DNA from: Elusimicrobia bacterium GWB2_63_22
GTDB lineage: Bacteria > Elusimicrobiota > Elusimicrobia > Elusimicrobiales > UBA9959
Assembly (NCBI GenBank): GCA_001799735.1
Contig: MGUA01000039.1
Span: forward strand, 16,289-80,288
Direction: 5' to 3'
Length of the DNA: 64,000 nt
Shown here: piece by piece, positions 16,812-23,211 of the stretch
Position numbering within the stretch: the stretch's first letter is position 1
Layout: each line of letters starts with the position of its first letter
Made by a program: the position numbers and the translations under genes
Notes under the pieces: model-generated
The model's database searches: none
The model's input: the letters and a program-made list of their open reading frames with translations, nothing else
Told to the model about the DNA's origin: nothing

Positions 16812-17053
16812 AAAAAACTGAGGGCGGCGGTTTCGAAGAGAAGCTCGGCAAGCTTGAAGAAATAGTGGGCAAGCTGGAGGACGAGCGCACCCCGATAGAG
16901 GAGTCGCTGTCCCTGTTCGAGGAAGGCGTCGCCATCTCCAAGGAACTCTCCGTCAAGCTGGAGGAAGTGAAGCGCAAGATCGAAGTCCTCAAGAAGGACG
17001 CCGAGGGCAAGCTGAAGCTGGAGAAATTTGACGACGAGGTCAGCGACCAGTAA
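16805..17053 (+). CDS. xseB: Exodeoxyribonuclease VII small subunit
   Basis: An 82-residue protein containing FEEKLGKLEEIVGKLEDERTPIEESLSLFEEGVAISKEL, the XseB signature helices. Several copies bind the long helices of XseA. CAGGAGA precedes the ATG. It overlaps xseA by 7 bases and closes this group. Confidence 0.95.
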   Translation: MVKKTEGGGFEEKLGKLEEIVGKLEDERTPIEESLSLFEEGVAISKELSVKLEEVKRKIEVLKKDAEGKLKLEKFDDEVSDQ

Positions 17054-17086
17054 AAGGCCTCCCCGGCCTGCTCCGGAAGCCGCCTG

Positions 17087-17114
17087 TTGACGCGGCGGAG
17101 ATATTTTGTAAGAT
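17087..17114 (+). promoter_or_regulatory. Predicted promoter for the DUF2267 gene
   Basis: TTGACG (17087-17092), 16-base spacer, TAAGAT (17109-17114). A leader of about 90 bases follows, with a hairpin (CCGCaCGCGC / GCGCGGCGG, 17152-17177) before the ribosome-binding site CAGGGGGG. Confidence 0.5.
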
Positions 17115-17211
17115 GTTTCCGGGGGACGGAAAGCACACAATCTAAGGCAACGCCGCACGCGCTTAAAAGCGCGGCGGTTTGTCCGCCCCTCCCGACAGAA
17201 CAGGGGGGAAA

Positions 17212-17856
17212 ATGAACAAAGACACGAAAGCGACTACCAACGCGAGGCATTTCTACGCGGAGGCCTACACTAATTACCTGAGGAGCGGGAACCTGGAGGA
17301 GGCCACACGCCAGGTAGCCCATGAAGTATACGTCAACCGCGGGACTTCCCCGGGCACCCAGCAGGGCGACTGGCAGGAGGCGGAGCGCATAACGGCCCTT
17401 TGGCCTCATACCATTACGGAGTCCTCGCAGGCGCACCTTTTTGACAAGGCGCTGGCGAAAACGCGGCACTGGCTCAAGGAGATAGAGCTGGAGCTGGGCT
17501 TCAATAATCCCAACGACGCCTACCGGGCGCTGCGCGCGGTGCTGCACGCGGTGCGGGACCGGCTTCCGGTTAAGGAAAGCGCGGAACTTGCCGCGCAGCT
17601 GCCTATAATGATAACCGGCATGTACTATAGCGGCTGGACGCCCGTGAACAAGCCGCTCAAAACAAAGAACCTCGACGAGTTCATGGATACGGTGGCGGCC
17701 CAGCTGCCCAAGGGCATGGACCCGCTGCGCATAACCCGGGGTGTGATAAAGGTGCTGGAGCGGCACGTGTCCGCCGGAGAGATAAAGGACGTGAGGCGCA
17801 ATTTCCCGGAACACCTGCGCCAGATCTGGGACGAAGTCCCGCAGTACACCCGCTGA
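17212..17856 (+). CDS. DUF2267 protein with DUF2934-like N-terminus
   Basis: A 214-residue protein; ATG at 17212 follows GGGGGGAA. Residues 1-60 (YAEAYTNYLRSGNLEEATRQVAHEVY...GDWQEAERI) resemble the DUF2934 module, which ends in a DWxxAE motif. Residues about 75-214 are DUF2267: FDKALAKTRHWLKEIELELGF, AYRALRAVLHAVRDRLPV, SAELAAQLPIMITGMYYSGW, VIKVLERHVSAGEIKDVRRNFPEHL. DUF2267 proteins are cytoplasmic, helical, of unknown function, and often stress-associated. It has its own promoter and terminator and seems to be a single-gene unit. Confidence 0.8.
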   Translation: MNKDTKATTNARHFYAEAYTNYLRSGNLEEATRQVAHEVYVNRGTSPGTQQGDWQEAERITALWPHTITESSQAHLFDKALAKTRHWLKEIELELGFNNPNDAYRALRAVLHAVRDRLPVKESAELAAQLPIMITGMYYSGWTPVNKPLKTKNLDEFMDTVAAQLPKGMDPLRITRGVIKVLERHVSAGEIKDVRRNFPEHLRQIWDEVPQYTR

Positions 17857-17870
17857 GGCCGGGCGCCGCA

Positions 17871-17903
17871 AAAAAGGGCCCTTTATGGGAGGGCCCTTTT
17901 TTT
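17871..17903 (+). terminator. Rho-independent terminator after the DUF2267 gene
   Basis: Stem AAAAAGGGCCC / GGGCCCTTTTTTT around a 9-base loop. It lies only about 20 bases before the tlyA start. Confidence 0.9.
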
Positions 17904-17909
17904 ATTTTG

Positions 17910-17915
17910 TAACAT
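17910..17915 (+). promoter_or_regulatory. -10 candidate for a leaderless tlyA transcript
   Basis: TAACAT ends 7 bases before the tlyA ATG (17923). Because a strong terminator ends at 17903, any tlyA promoter must overlap it, and no ribosome-binding site is visible. Confidence 0.4.
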
Positions 17916-17922
17916 ATCCACT

Positions 17923-18660
17923 ATGAAAATCCGCCTGGACGTCGCCTGCGTGGAGCAGGGCCTTTTTGAGAGCCGCGAGCGGGCCCTCCGGGCCATAATG
18001 GCCGGGCAGGTGACCCTCAACGGCCGGCCCGCCGACAAGGCCGGGCAGCCGGTGCGCGACGGCGACGTGATAGAGCTGCTCAAGAGCGACTGCCCCTACG
18101 TCTCCCGGGGCGGGTTGAAGCTGAAAGGGGCGATAGACACTTTCAAGCTGGACGCGCGCGGCAAGGTCTGCCTGGACATCGGCGTGGCCACCGGCGGCTT
18201 TACCGACTGTTTCCTGCAGGAAGGGGCCGCCAGGGTGTACGCGGTGGACGTGGGCGACGGGCAGCTGCACGAGCGGATGAAGGTCCACCCGCAGGTGGTC
18301 TTCATGCCGCAGACCAACGCCCGGTTCCTCAAGCCGGAACTGTTCCCCGAGCGGCCCCAGCTCTGCGCTATAGACGTCTCGTTCATTTCGTTGAAACTGA
18401 TCCTGGGGCCGGTGTTCTCCGTCATGGCCGACGGGGGCCTGGTGGCGGCCCTGGTGAAACCGCAGTTCGAGCTGCAGGCCAAGGACCTGCGCAAAGGGAT
18501 AGTTAAAGACGAGCCGACGCGGCTTAAGGCGCTGGAGGATCTGAAAATGTTTGTCGGCCAGGCCCTGCCCGGCGTTGAAGAGCGCGGCCTGATGGATTCC
18601 CCGATAAGGGGCGCCAAGGGAAACCTGGAGTTCCTCTGGCTGCTGGCAAAAAAGGGCTGA
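17923..18660 (+). CDS. tlyA: TlyA family rRNA 2'-O-methyltransferase / hemolysin-like
   Basis: A 245-residue protein with an N-terminal S4 RNA-binding domain (residues about 1-62: MKIRLDVACVEQGLFESRERALRAIMAGQVTLNGRP) and an FtsJ/RrmJ-like methyltransferase domain. The SAM site is LDIGVATGGFTDCFLQEGA; CAIDVSFISLKLIL and VKPQFEL are conserved TlyA text. In mycobacteria TlyA 2'-O-methylates cytidines of 16S and 23S rRNA; this shorter form may act on one rRNA only. No ribosome-binding site precedes its ATG. Confidence 0.93.
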   Translation: MKIRLDVACVEQGLFESRERALRAIMAGQVTLNGRPADKAGQPVRDGDVIELLKSDCPYVSRGGLKLKGAIDTFKLDARGKVCLDIGVATGGFTDCFLQEGAARVYAVDVGDGQLHERMKVHPQVVFMPQTNARFLKPELFPERPQLCAIDVSFISLKLILGPVFSVMADGGLVAALVKPQFELQAKDLRKGIVKDEPTRLKALEDLKMFVGQALPGVEERGLMDSPIRGAKGNLEFLWLLAKKG

Positions 18661-18675
18661 GGAACCGGCGTTTTG

Positions 18676-18681
18676 TATAAT
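18676..18681 (+). promoter_or_regulatory. -10 element before the ferritin-like gene
   Basis: TATAAT in TTTTGTATAATATTTC, ending 11 bases before the ATG at 18693; no ribosome-binding site is visible, so the leader would be only about 4-5 bases. Confidence 0.45.
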
Positions 18682-18692
18682 ATTTCTTGCAT

Positions 18693-19271
18693 ATGAACGA
18701 GCAACTCTATTTTTACGCCGCCGCGGCCGCCGCCGGGCTGGTCCTGTATTTTATCCTGGCCGGGCGCCGGTCCTGGCTGCGCGCTAAACCCAGTCACGGC
18801 AGCGCCATGACCCGCTTCGGGGAGAATATCCGCCTGCGCGACCTGTTCCGCCTCGCCGTGCTGCTGGAAGAGGAAGGCCTGGCTTTTTATCAGAAGATGG
18901 CCGAGAAGGTCTCGGACCCGGCCGTAAAAGAACTCTGCCTGGAACTGGCCGGCGAAGAGGTGAAACACCGGGACCTGCTGCAGGGCCAGCTTGACAGCTG
19001 GCGCCCGCTGGCCGTCCACGCCGCGCAGTGGCCCGCCTTCCTGGAAAAAGTAAAAAAAGAAGGTTTTTTCGGCGCTCCTCCCGGCGAGGGCGCTTCCGAA
19101 AAAGAAATGGCCGCCTACGCCATACGCCAGGAGATCAAGTCCGCCGAATTCTACGGGCTGTTCGAGCAAGCTTTCCCCGACGCCTGGAAGCGCGTGGAGA
19201 TACACAATTTGGTGGCCCAGGAGCGCGCCCACGAGGCGCGCCTGCGGGCCGCCTACCCCGGGGCAGTTTAG
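18693..19271 (+). CDS. Membrane-anchored ferritin-like/rubrerythrin-like protein
   Basis: A 192-residue protein with one N-terminal membrane helix (about residues 6-24) and a four-helix ferritin-like domain. Putative di-iron ligands lie in EEEGLAFYQKM, EEVKHRDLL, EIKSAEFYGLF and QERAHEARL, matching the ExxxY/ExxH pattern of rubrerythrin-type domains. Such proteins handle iron or peroxide; no rubredoxin-like Cys4 domain is present. It is followed 25 bases later by a radical-SAM gene, and a shared transcript is likely. The function in this cluster is not known. Confidence 0.8.
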   Translation: MNEQLYFYAAAAAAGLVLYFILAGRRSWLRAKPSHGSAMTRFGENIRLRDLFRLAVLLEEEGLAFYQKMAEKVSDPAVKELCLELAGEEVKHRDLLQGQLDSWRPLAVHAAQWPAFLEKVKKEGFFGAPPGEGASEKEMAAYAIRQEIKSAEFYGLFEQAFPDAWKRVEIHNLVAQERAHEARLRAAYPGAV

Positions 19272-19296
19272 CCCCGCCGCGGCCCGGGGGGGCCGC

Positions 19297-20472
19297 ATGC
19301 AGCGAATTATGCGGGAACAAAAGTACAAACCGGCCTGCGTGGTCTGGGAACTCACCCTGGCCTGCAACCTCAAGTGCCTGCACTGCGGCTCCACCGCCGG
19401 CGGCCGGCGCGCGCGCGAACTTTCTCCGGCCGAGGCGCTAAAGGTCTGTTCAGACCTGAAGGCGGCAGGCTGCGGGGGCGTGGCGCTGATGGGCGGGGAA
19501 CCCCTGTTGCGCAAGGATTTTTTCGCCATCGCCGAAAAAGTGCGCGAGCTGGGGATGGAACTGTCCGTCATTACCAACGGCACCATACACGGCGAAGAGA
19601 TCTTCTCCGGCCTTAAACGCCTTGCTCCCAGGGCCGTGGCCGTAAGCCTGGACGCCGCCGACCCGGCGCTGCACGACAGGATACGCGGCATGAAAGGCGC
19701 TTTTGAAAAAACCTCCGCCTTCATCGCCCGCTGCCTCAGGGAGGGCCTGCCCGTCAGCGTGATAACCACGGTGCATAAACTCAATCTAAAAGAGCTGGCG
19801 CCCCTGCGCGACCTGCTCAAAGGCAGGGGCATAGCCTGGCAGGTGCAGACGGCCGGCGCCGAGGGCGGGCGGTTCTCCCGCGACCTGCTGCTCGACCCGG
19901 AGGAATTCTACGCGGTAGGGCTTTTCATCGAATCCTGCCGCAGGGAGTATTCCCCGGAAGAATTGCCGGTGATCGGGGCGCACGACCTGGGCTACAATTC
20001 CCTGCTGCTCAACCATGTTTCCCTCTACGAGAGCTGGGAGGGCTGCCAGGCCGGCCTCTCGGTCGCGGGCCTGAGGAGCGACGGGGAAGTGTTCGGCTGC
20101 CTGGCCATGAACGACGGGCGGTTTTCGGAAGGCAACGCGCTTAAGACGCCGTTTCGGGAGATCTGGAACAGGCCCGGAGCTTTCGCCTATACCCGCGGTT
20201 TCAGCCGGGAGACTGCCGGCTCCAACTGCGAAGGGTGCCTGCATCTCGACGTCTGCAAGGGCGGCTGCAGCGAGATGTCGCTGATGAAGACCGGCGCCCT
20301 GAACAACGATCCTTACTGCTTCTGCAGCCTGGAAAAACAGCTTTTCTCCGGCGAGCTGGACAGCCCCGTTAAAAAAATAAAAGACCGGCTGCAGTCCCTC
20401 GCCGACAGGAGCGGCTACCATACGCTCGGGCGCATCTTCTCCGGCAAAAGAAAGAAAAAAGATGAAGCTTAA
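19297..20472 (+). CDS. Radical SAM/SPASM protein
   Basis: A 391-residue radical-SAM enzyme. The [4Fe-4S] motif is CNLKCLHC (Cys23, Cys27, Cys30), preceded by WELTLA as in the PqqE/AhbD-type group; MGGEPLLRKDF is the GGE motif. The C-terminal SPASM region carries Cys250, Cys268, Cys311, Cys314, Cys320, Cys324, Cys341 and Cys343, enough for two auxiliary clusters. SPASM enzymes modify ribosomal peptides or proteins, or act in heme and cofactor maturation. It overlaps the following methyltransferase gene by 11 bases and follows a ferritin-like gene. Two small lipoprotein genes lie downstream. Substrate unknown. Confidence 0.88.
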   Translation: MQRIMREQKYKPACVVWELTLACNLKCLHCGSTAGGRRARELSPAEALKVCSDLKAAGCGGVALMGGEPLLRKDFFAIAEKVRELGMELSVITNGTIHGEEIFSGLKRLAPRAVAVSLDAADPALHDRIRGMKGAFEKTSAFIARCLREGLPVSVITTVHKLNLKELAPLRDLLKGRGIAWQVQTAGAEGGRFSRDLLLDPEEFYAVGLFIESCRREYSPEELPVIGAHDLGYNSLLLNHVSLYESWEGCQAGLSVAGLRSDGEVFGCLAMNDGRFSEGNALKTPFREIWNRPGAFAYTRGFSRETAGSNCEGCLHLDVCKGGCSEMSLMKTGALNNDPYCFCSLEKQLFSGELDSPVKKIKDRLQSLADRSGYHTLGRIFSGKRKKKDEA

Positions 20473-21445
20473 CCTGGGCTGCGGCTACGCTTACCTGCCG
20501 GGCTGGGTCAACCTGGATTCCGACCCGGCCTGCCGGCCCGACGTGCTGGCCCAGGCCTGGGACCTGCCTTTCGGCGCGGCCTGCGCGGAGCAGGCCCGGG
20601 CCCTGCAGCTGGCGGAGCACCTGGGTTTTTTTAAGACCAAGTATTTTTTATCGGAGTGCTGGCGGGTGCTGGCCCCCGGCGGCCGGCTGCTGCTGGAGAC
20701 GCCGGACATAGAGAAGACCTTCAGGACTTTCCTCGGCGGAGACAGGGGCGCGCGGGAAGCGGCGCTCGGCTGGGTTTACGGTTCTGAAACGGACGGCATG
20801 GGCCACCGCTATTGCTTTCCCGGGGAGCTGCTGGCCGAGCTGCTGGCCGGGGCCGGCTTCTCCGCCGCGCAGGAGGAGGCGTTCGATTACCAGCCGGGCC
20901 GGCCGGCGCTCAGGTTCTCGGCGGTAAAAAAAGAAGGGGAGGGGGGAGCGCTTAATGCGGCCCTGCGCCGCCGCCTGCTGGACGCCGGGCTGCCGTGTTT
21001 CGCTTCCGAGGTGCATTCCGCCGGCCAGGAAGCCATGATCGCCGCTATACTGGCGGCGCACGGCAGCCCTGAAAAGGTGCTGGAGCAGGCGCTCTGCAGC
21101 GCCCGGATAGCTTTCGAGTATTTCACGCTGGCGGGAGAGAACGAATCCAAAGAATCACCTTTCGCCGCCGCCTGCGAGCGCCTGGCCGGCTGGGGCCTGC
21201 AGGCGCGCATGGCCGCCGTTCTGCTCGCGGAGGCGGGGCCGGGGCGAGACTTCGGCGGGGCTTATGACGCCGCGCTCGCCTTCGGCCGGGCCGCTCTGGC
21301 TGCCGCCTCCGCCGGCGCGCCGCTGCCTGCCGGGCCTGACCCGGAAGGGGGGGCGCCGCCGGTATTCAGCCGCCTGGCCGCGGAGGAGTGGTTTTCCAGA
21401 GCTAATGTCCTGCGCTCCCGCGGGAATTTGCCCTCGGGGGGATAA
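20462..21445 (+). CDS. Class I SAM-dependent methyltransferase with long C-terminal extension
   Basis: A 327-residue protein. Residues 1-160 form a class I methyltransferase: SAM loop LNLGCGYAYLPGWVNLD at the very N-terminus, LAEHLGFFKTKYFLSECWRVLAPGGRLLLETPD as strands 4-5. The remaining 160 residues are Ala-rich helices with no recognised domain (ALCSARIAFEYFTLAGENE is a distinct stretch). It overlaps the radical-SAM gene by 11 bases, so both act together or are translated together. The substrate cannot be told. Followed by a strong terminator. Confidence 0.82.
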   Translation: MKLNLGCGYAYLPGWVNLDSDPACRPDVLAQAWDLPFGAACAEQARALQLAEHLGFFKTKYFLSECWRVLAPGGRLLLETPDIEKTFRTFLGGDRGAREAALGWVYGSETDGMGHRYCFPGELLAELLAGAGFSAAQEEAFDYQPGRPALRFSAVKKEGEGGALNAALRRRLLDAGLPCFASEVHSAGQEAMIAAILAAHGSPEKVLEQALCSARIAFEYFTLAGENESKESPFAAACERLAGWGLQARMAAVLLAEAGPGRDFGGAYDAALAFGRAALAAASAGAPLPAGPDPEGGAPPVFSRLAAEEWFSRANVLRSRGNLPSGG

Positions 21446-21469
21446 ATGTTATAGCCTATACTATAAGGG

Positions 21470-21498
21470 GACGGGCCAAAGGGTCCGTCTTTTTTTTA
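21470..21498 (+). terminator. Terminator after the radical-SAM/methyltransferase operon
   Basis: Stem GACGGGCC / GGTCCGTC (21470-21477, 21482-21489), loop AAAG, followed by eight T residues. Confidence 0.85.
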
Positions 21499-21564
21499 TA
21501 CAGGCTTTCGTAAATTATAACCGCCGGCGCTTAAGACGGCGGAACTTCATAGGAGAAACAACAA

Positions 21565-21741
21565 ATGAAAAAGTCAGTACTGTTCGCACTTCCCCTCGTG
21601 GCGCTGATGCTCGCCGTGGCCTGCAAGAAGCAGGAGACCGCCGCTCCCGCCGCTGCCGAGCAGGTCGCCGGCACCGCCTCCGAGGCCGCGCCTGCCGCCA
21701 CCCCGGCTGCCGCCCCCGCCGCCGAAAACAAAGGCAAGTAA
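21565..21741 (+). CDS. Small Ala/Pro-rich lipoprotein
   Basis: A 58-residue ORF: ATG at 21565 after AGGAGAAAC. The signal is MKKSVLFALPLVALMLAVAC, with Cys20 as the lipidation site, followed by KKQETAAPAAAEQVAG and an Ala/Pro/Glu-rich tail ending ENKGK. The mature part is low-complexity, like small Lpp-type or spacer lipoproteins. No family recognised. It stands alone between two terminators, so it may be abundantly expressed. Its role, if any, in the neighbouring radical-SAM operon is unproved. Confidence 0.75.
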   Translation: MKKSVLFALPLVALMLAVACKKQETAAPAAAEQVAGTASEAAPAATPAAAPAAENKGK

Positions 21742-21762
21742 CAGCCTTTTGACGGATCAAGG

Positions 21763-21797
21763 CCGGCGTGCGCGAAAGCGCGCGCCGGTTTTGTTTT
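21763..21797 (+). terminator. Terminator after the small lipoprotein gene
   Basis: 11-bp stem CCGGCGTGCGC / GCGCGCGCCGG with GAAA loop, followed by TTTTGTTTT. Confidence 0.85.
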
Positions 21798-21818
21798 GGC
21801 GCGCAAAAAATATAGAAT
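21791..21818 (+). promoter_or_regulatory. Possible promoter for the 21848-23112 pair
   Basis: TTGTTT (21791-21796), 16-base spacer, TAGAAT (21813-21818). The -35 lies in the T-run of the preceding terminator. Confidence 0.4.
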
Positions 21819-21847
21819 CTTAATTAAGGGACGGAGGGTACTATTTT

Positions 21848-22162
21848 ATGAATAAACTTTACGAATTGGGCGCTAAAACGGGGCTTAACAGGGCTGAGGT
21901 TAACCGCATAGCCAGGTTCGGTCTGCTCGGTATGCTGGCCGTGGCCATGGCCGGCCTGACCGCCTGCTTCAAGGCCCAGAAAACAGAACCGGCGCCGCAG
22001 TCGGCCAAGCCCGAAACCCTGCAGGATATAGCCAATTCCGTCAATACCAGCACCGCCACCGAGACCACGCCGCCGGACGACGCCTGCGGGCCTTACCAGG
22101 GCTATCCCTGCGGCACCAGGTATTACACCGTGAGCCGTTACGACTTTTACCCGAGAGCCTGA
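21848..22162 (+). CDS. Lipoprotein with Tyr/Gly/Cys-rich C-terminus
   Basis: A 104-residue protein; GGAGGG precedes the ATG. The hydrophobic signal (FGLLGMLAVAMAGLTAC) is placed after an unusually long 23-residue charged N-region; Cys40 is the expected lipidated residue. The mature part is Thr/Pro/Ser-rich and ends with CGPYQGYPCGTRYYTVSRYD, dense in Tyr and with two Cys. Its stop codon overlaps the ATG of the next gene (TGATG), so the two are translationally coupled. No family is recognised. The terminal segment resembles peptides that are modified after translation, but this is speculation. Confidence 0.7.
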   Translation: MNKLYELGAKTGLNRAEVNRIARFGLLGMLAVAMAGLTACFKAQKTEPAPQSAKPETLQDIANSVNTSTATETTPPDDACGPYQGYPCGTRYYTVSRYDFYPRA

Positions 22163-23112
22163 TGAAAAAAAATATCCTCCTGTCCGCCCTGCTGCTGCTG
22201 CCGTGCCTTGCCGCCGCTTTTGAATGCCCGCAGACCGCCTCGGGCGAGAAAGCCGAAGATTGCCCGTGGGCCGGCGCGGCCAGGCTGATGAACGACGCCG
22301 CCGGTAAAGGGCAAAAGCTGGACCCGATCCTTTCCGCCCACGCTCCCGGAGTGCTCAAGCAGCTTGACGCCGACAGCCAGAACCGCGCGCTCCTCGCCCT
22401 CTGGGGCAAAAGCATAAATTACGACGAGCTGGCCAACGGAGAGATAGTTAACCCCGCCGTGCTCTCCTTCATAGCCGCGCGTCTGGGCGCGCCTATGCCG
22501 GCCGGGAAGATAATGCACGCGGGCCTGGAGCATACCTACGGTTACCTGTTCAGCCTGCTGCCCACCAAGTTCGGCTTCAAGCGGGCCCGCTGGGTGCGGC
22601 CCGACATCGAGGACGGCCTGGGCCTGCCGCGGGGCGCCGCCGGCCCCGCTCCTTCCAGCGGCACGCTGCTGGCCAACGTCACCTGCCTGGCGGGCGGCAT
22701 AGCGCTGCGCGACGACGCCGCGGCCATGGCCCTGCTGGGGCGGGCCTCTCCCTGGTGTTCTTCCGAAACCAAAGCTTTCGTGTCCAGCGGCGCGGCGCGC
22801 ATGCGCCTTACCGAGACCGTGATGCTGACCGGCGGGCGCCGGGTCGCCCTGCGTACCGATTTTGTGCCTTTCTCCGGGAGCTTCGGTGGGAATACGCACC
22901 TGCTCATTTACTCGGTCTACGATTCCGCAGTCAAACAGGCGTACCTGATCTCCGCCTTCCCGGTTAACGCCGGGTTCGTGCAGAACGCGCTCAACCCCGC
23001 GGGGCTGGGTCCCAAAAAACCGGTGCAGACGCGCTATAACGCCTACGTAGAGGGCCTTACCGGGGCCGGCAAATTCACCGGCAGCCGGGAATACTCGCAG
23101 CTGCCTAAATAG
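22162..23112 (+). CDS. Exported protein of unknown function
   Basis: A 316-residue protein with a signal peptide (MKKNILLSALLLLPCLAAA-F). Seen in the mature part: paired cysteines (FECPQTASGEKAEDCPW; later CLAGG and PWCSSE), a segment ALLALWGKSINYDELANGEIVNPAVL, EHTYGYLFSLLPTKFGFKRARWVRPDIEDGLGLP, and VKQAYLISAFPVN. The pattern NAYVEGLTG...KFTGSREY closes the protein. It looks like a single globular periplasmic domain; no family is known to me. It is coupled by overlap to the upstream lipoprotein and probably works with it. Confidence 0.75.
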   Translation: MKKNILLSALLLLPCLAAAFECPQTASGEKAEDCPWAGAARLMNDAAGKGQKLDPILSAHAPGVLKQLDADSQNRALLALWGKSINYDELANGEIVNPAVLSFIAARLGAPMPAGKIMHAGLEHTYGYLFSLLPTKFGFKRARWVRPDIEDGLGLPRGAAGPAPSSGTLLANVTCLAGGIALRDDAAAMALLGRASPWCSSETKAFVSSGAARMRLTETVMLTGGRRVALRTDFVPFSGSFGGNTHLLIYSVYDSAVKQAYLISAFPVNAGFVQNALNPAGLGPKKPVQTRYNAYVEGLTGAGKFTGSREYSQLPK

Positions 23113-23137
23113 CCCCGGCCCTGTTGCCAGTTAGCCC

Positions 23138-23166
23138 TTGAAAAGCCGCCCGGCTTACTATATACT
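23138..23166 (+). promoter_or_regulatory. Promoter of the PorV-like/fibre operon
   Basis: TTGAAA (23138-23143), 17-base spacer, TATACT (23161-23166). Good match to a housekeeping sigma promoter, 45 bases before the first ATG of the operon (23212). Confidence 0.65.
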
Positions 23167-23183
23167 ATCAATTGATATTTATC

Positions 23184-23205
23184 AGGGCGGGGATACTCCC
23201 GCCCT
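23184..23205 (+). promoter_or_regulatory. Leader hairpin next to the start of the 23212 gene
   Basis: AGGGCGGG (23184-23191) pairs with CCCGCCCT (23198-23205) over a 6-base loop. It ends 6 bases before the ATG and occupies the place where a ribosome-binding site should lie; the only purine-rich stretch is inside the stem. Confidence 0.5.
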
Positions 23206-23211
23206 TACTCA

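Noticed and set aside
19297-20472. Radical-SAM protein as a firm heme-biosynthesis enzyme (AhbD) or a firm peptide-modifying enzyme
   Set aside because: The motifs fit the general SPASM group; no heme genes and no proven precursor are next to it, so I left the function open.
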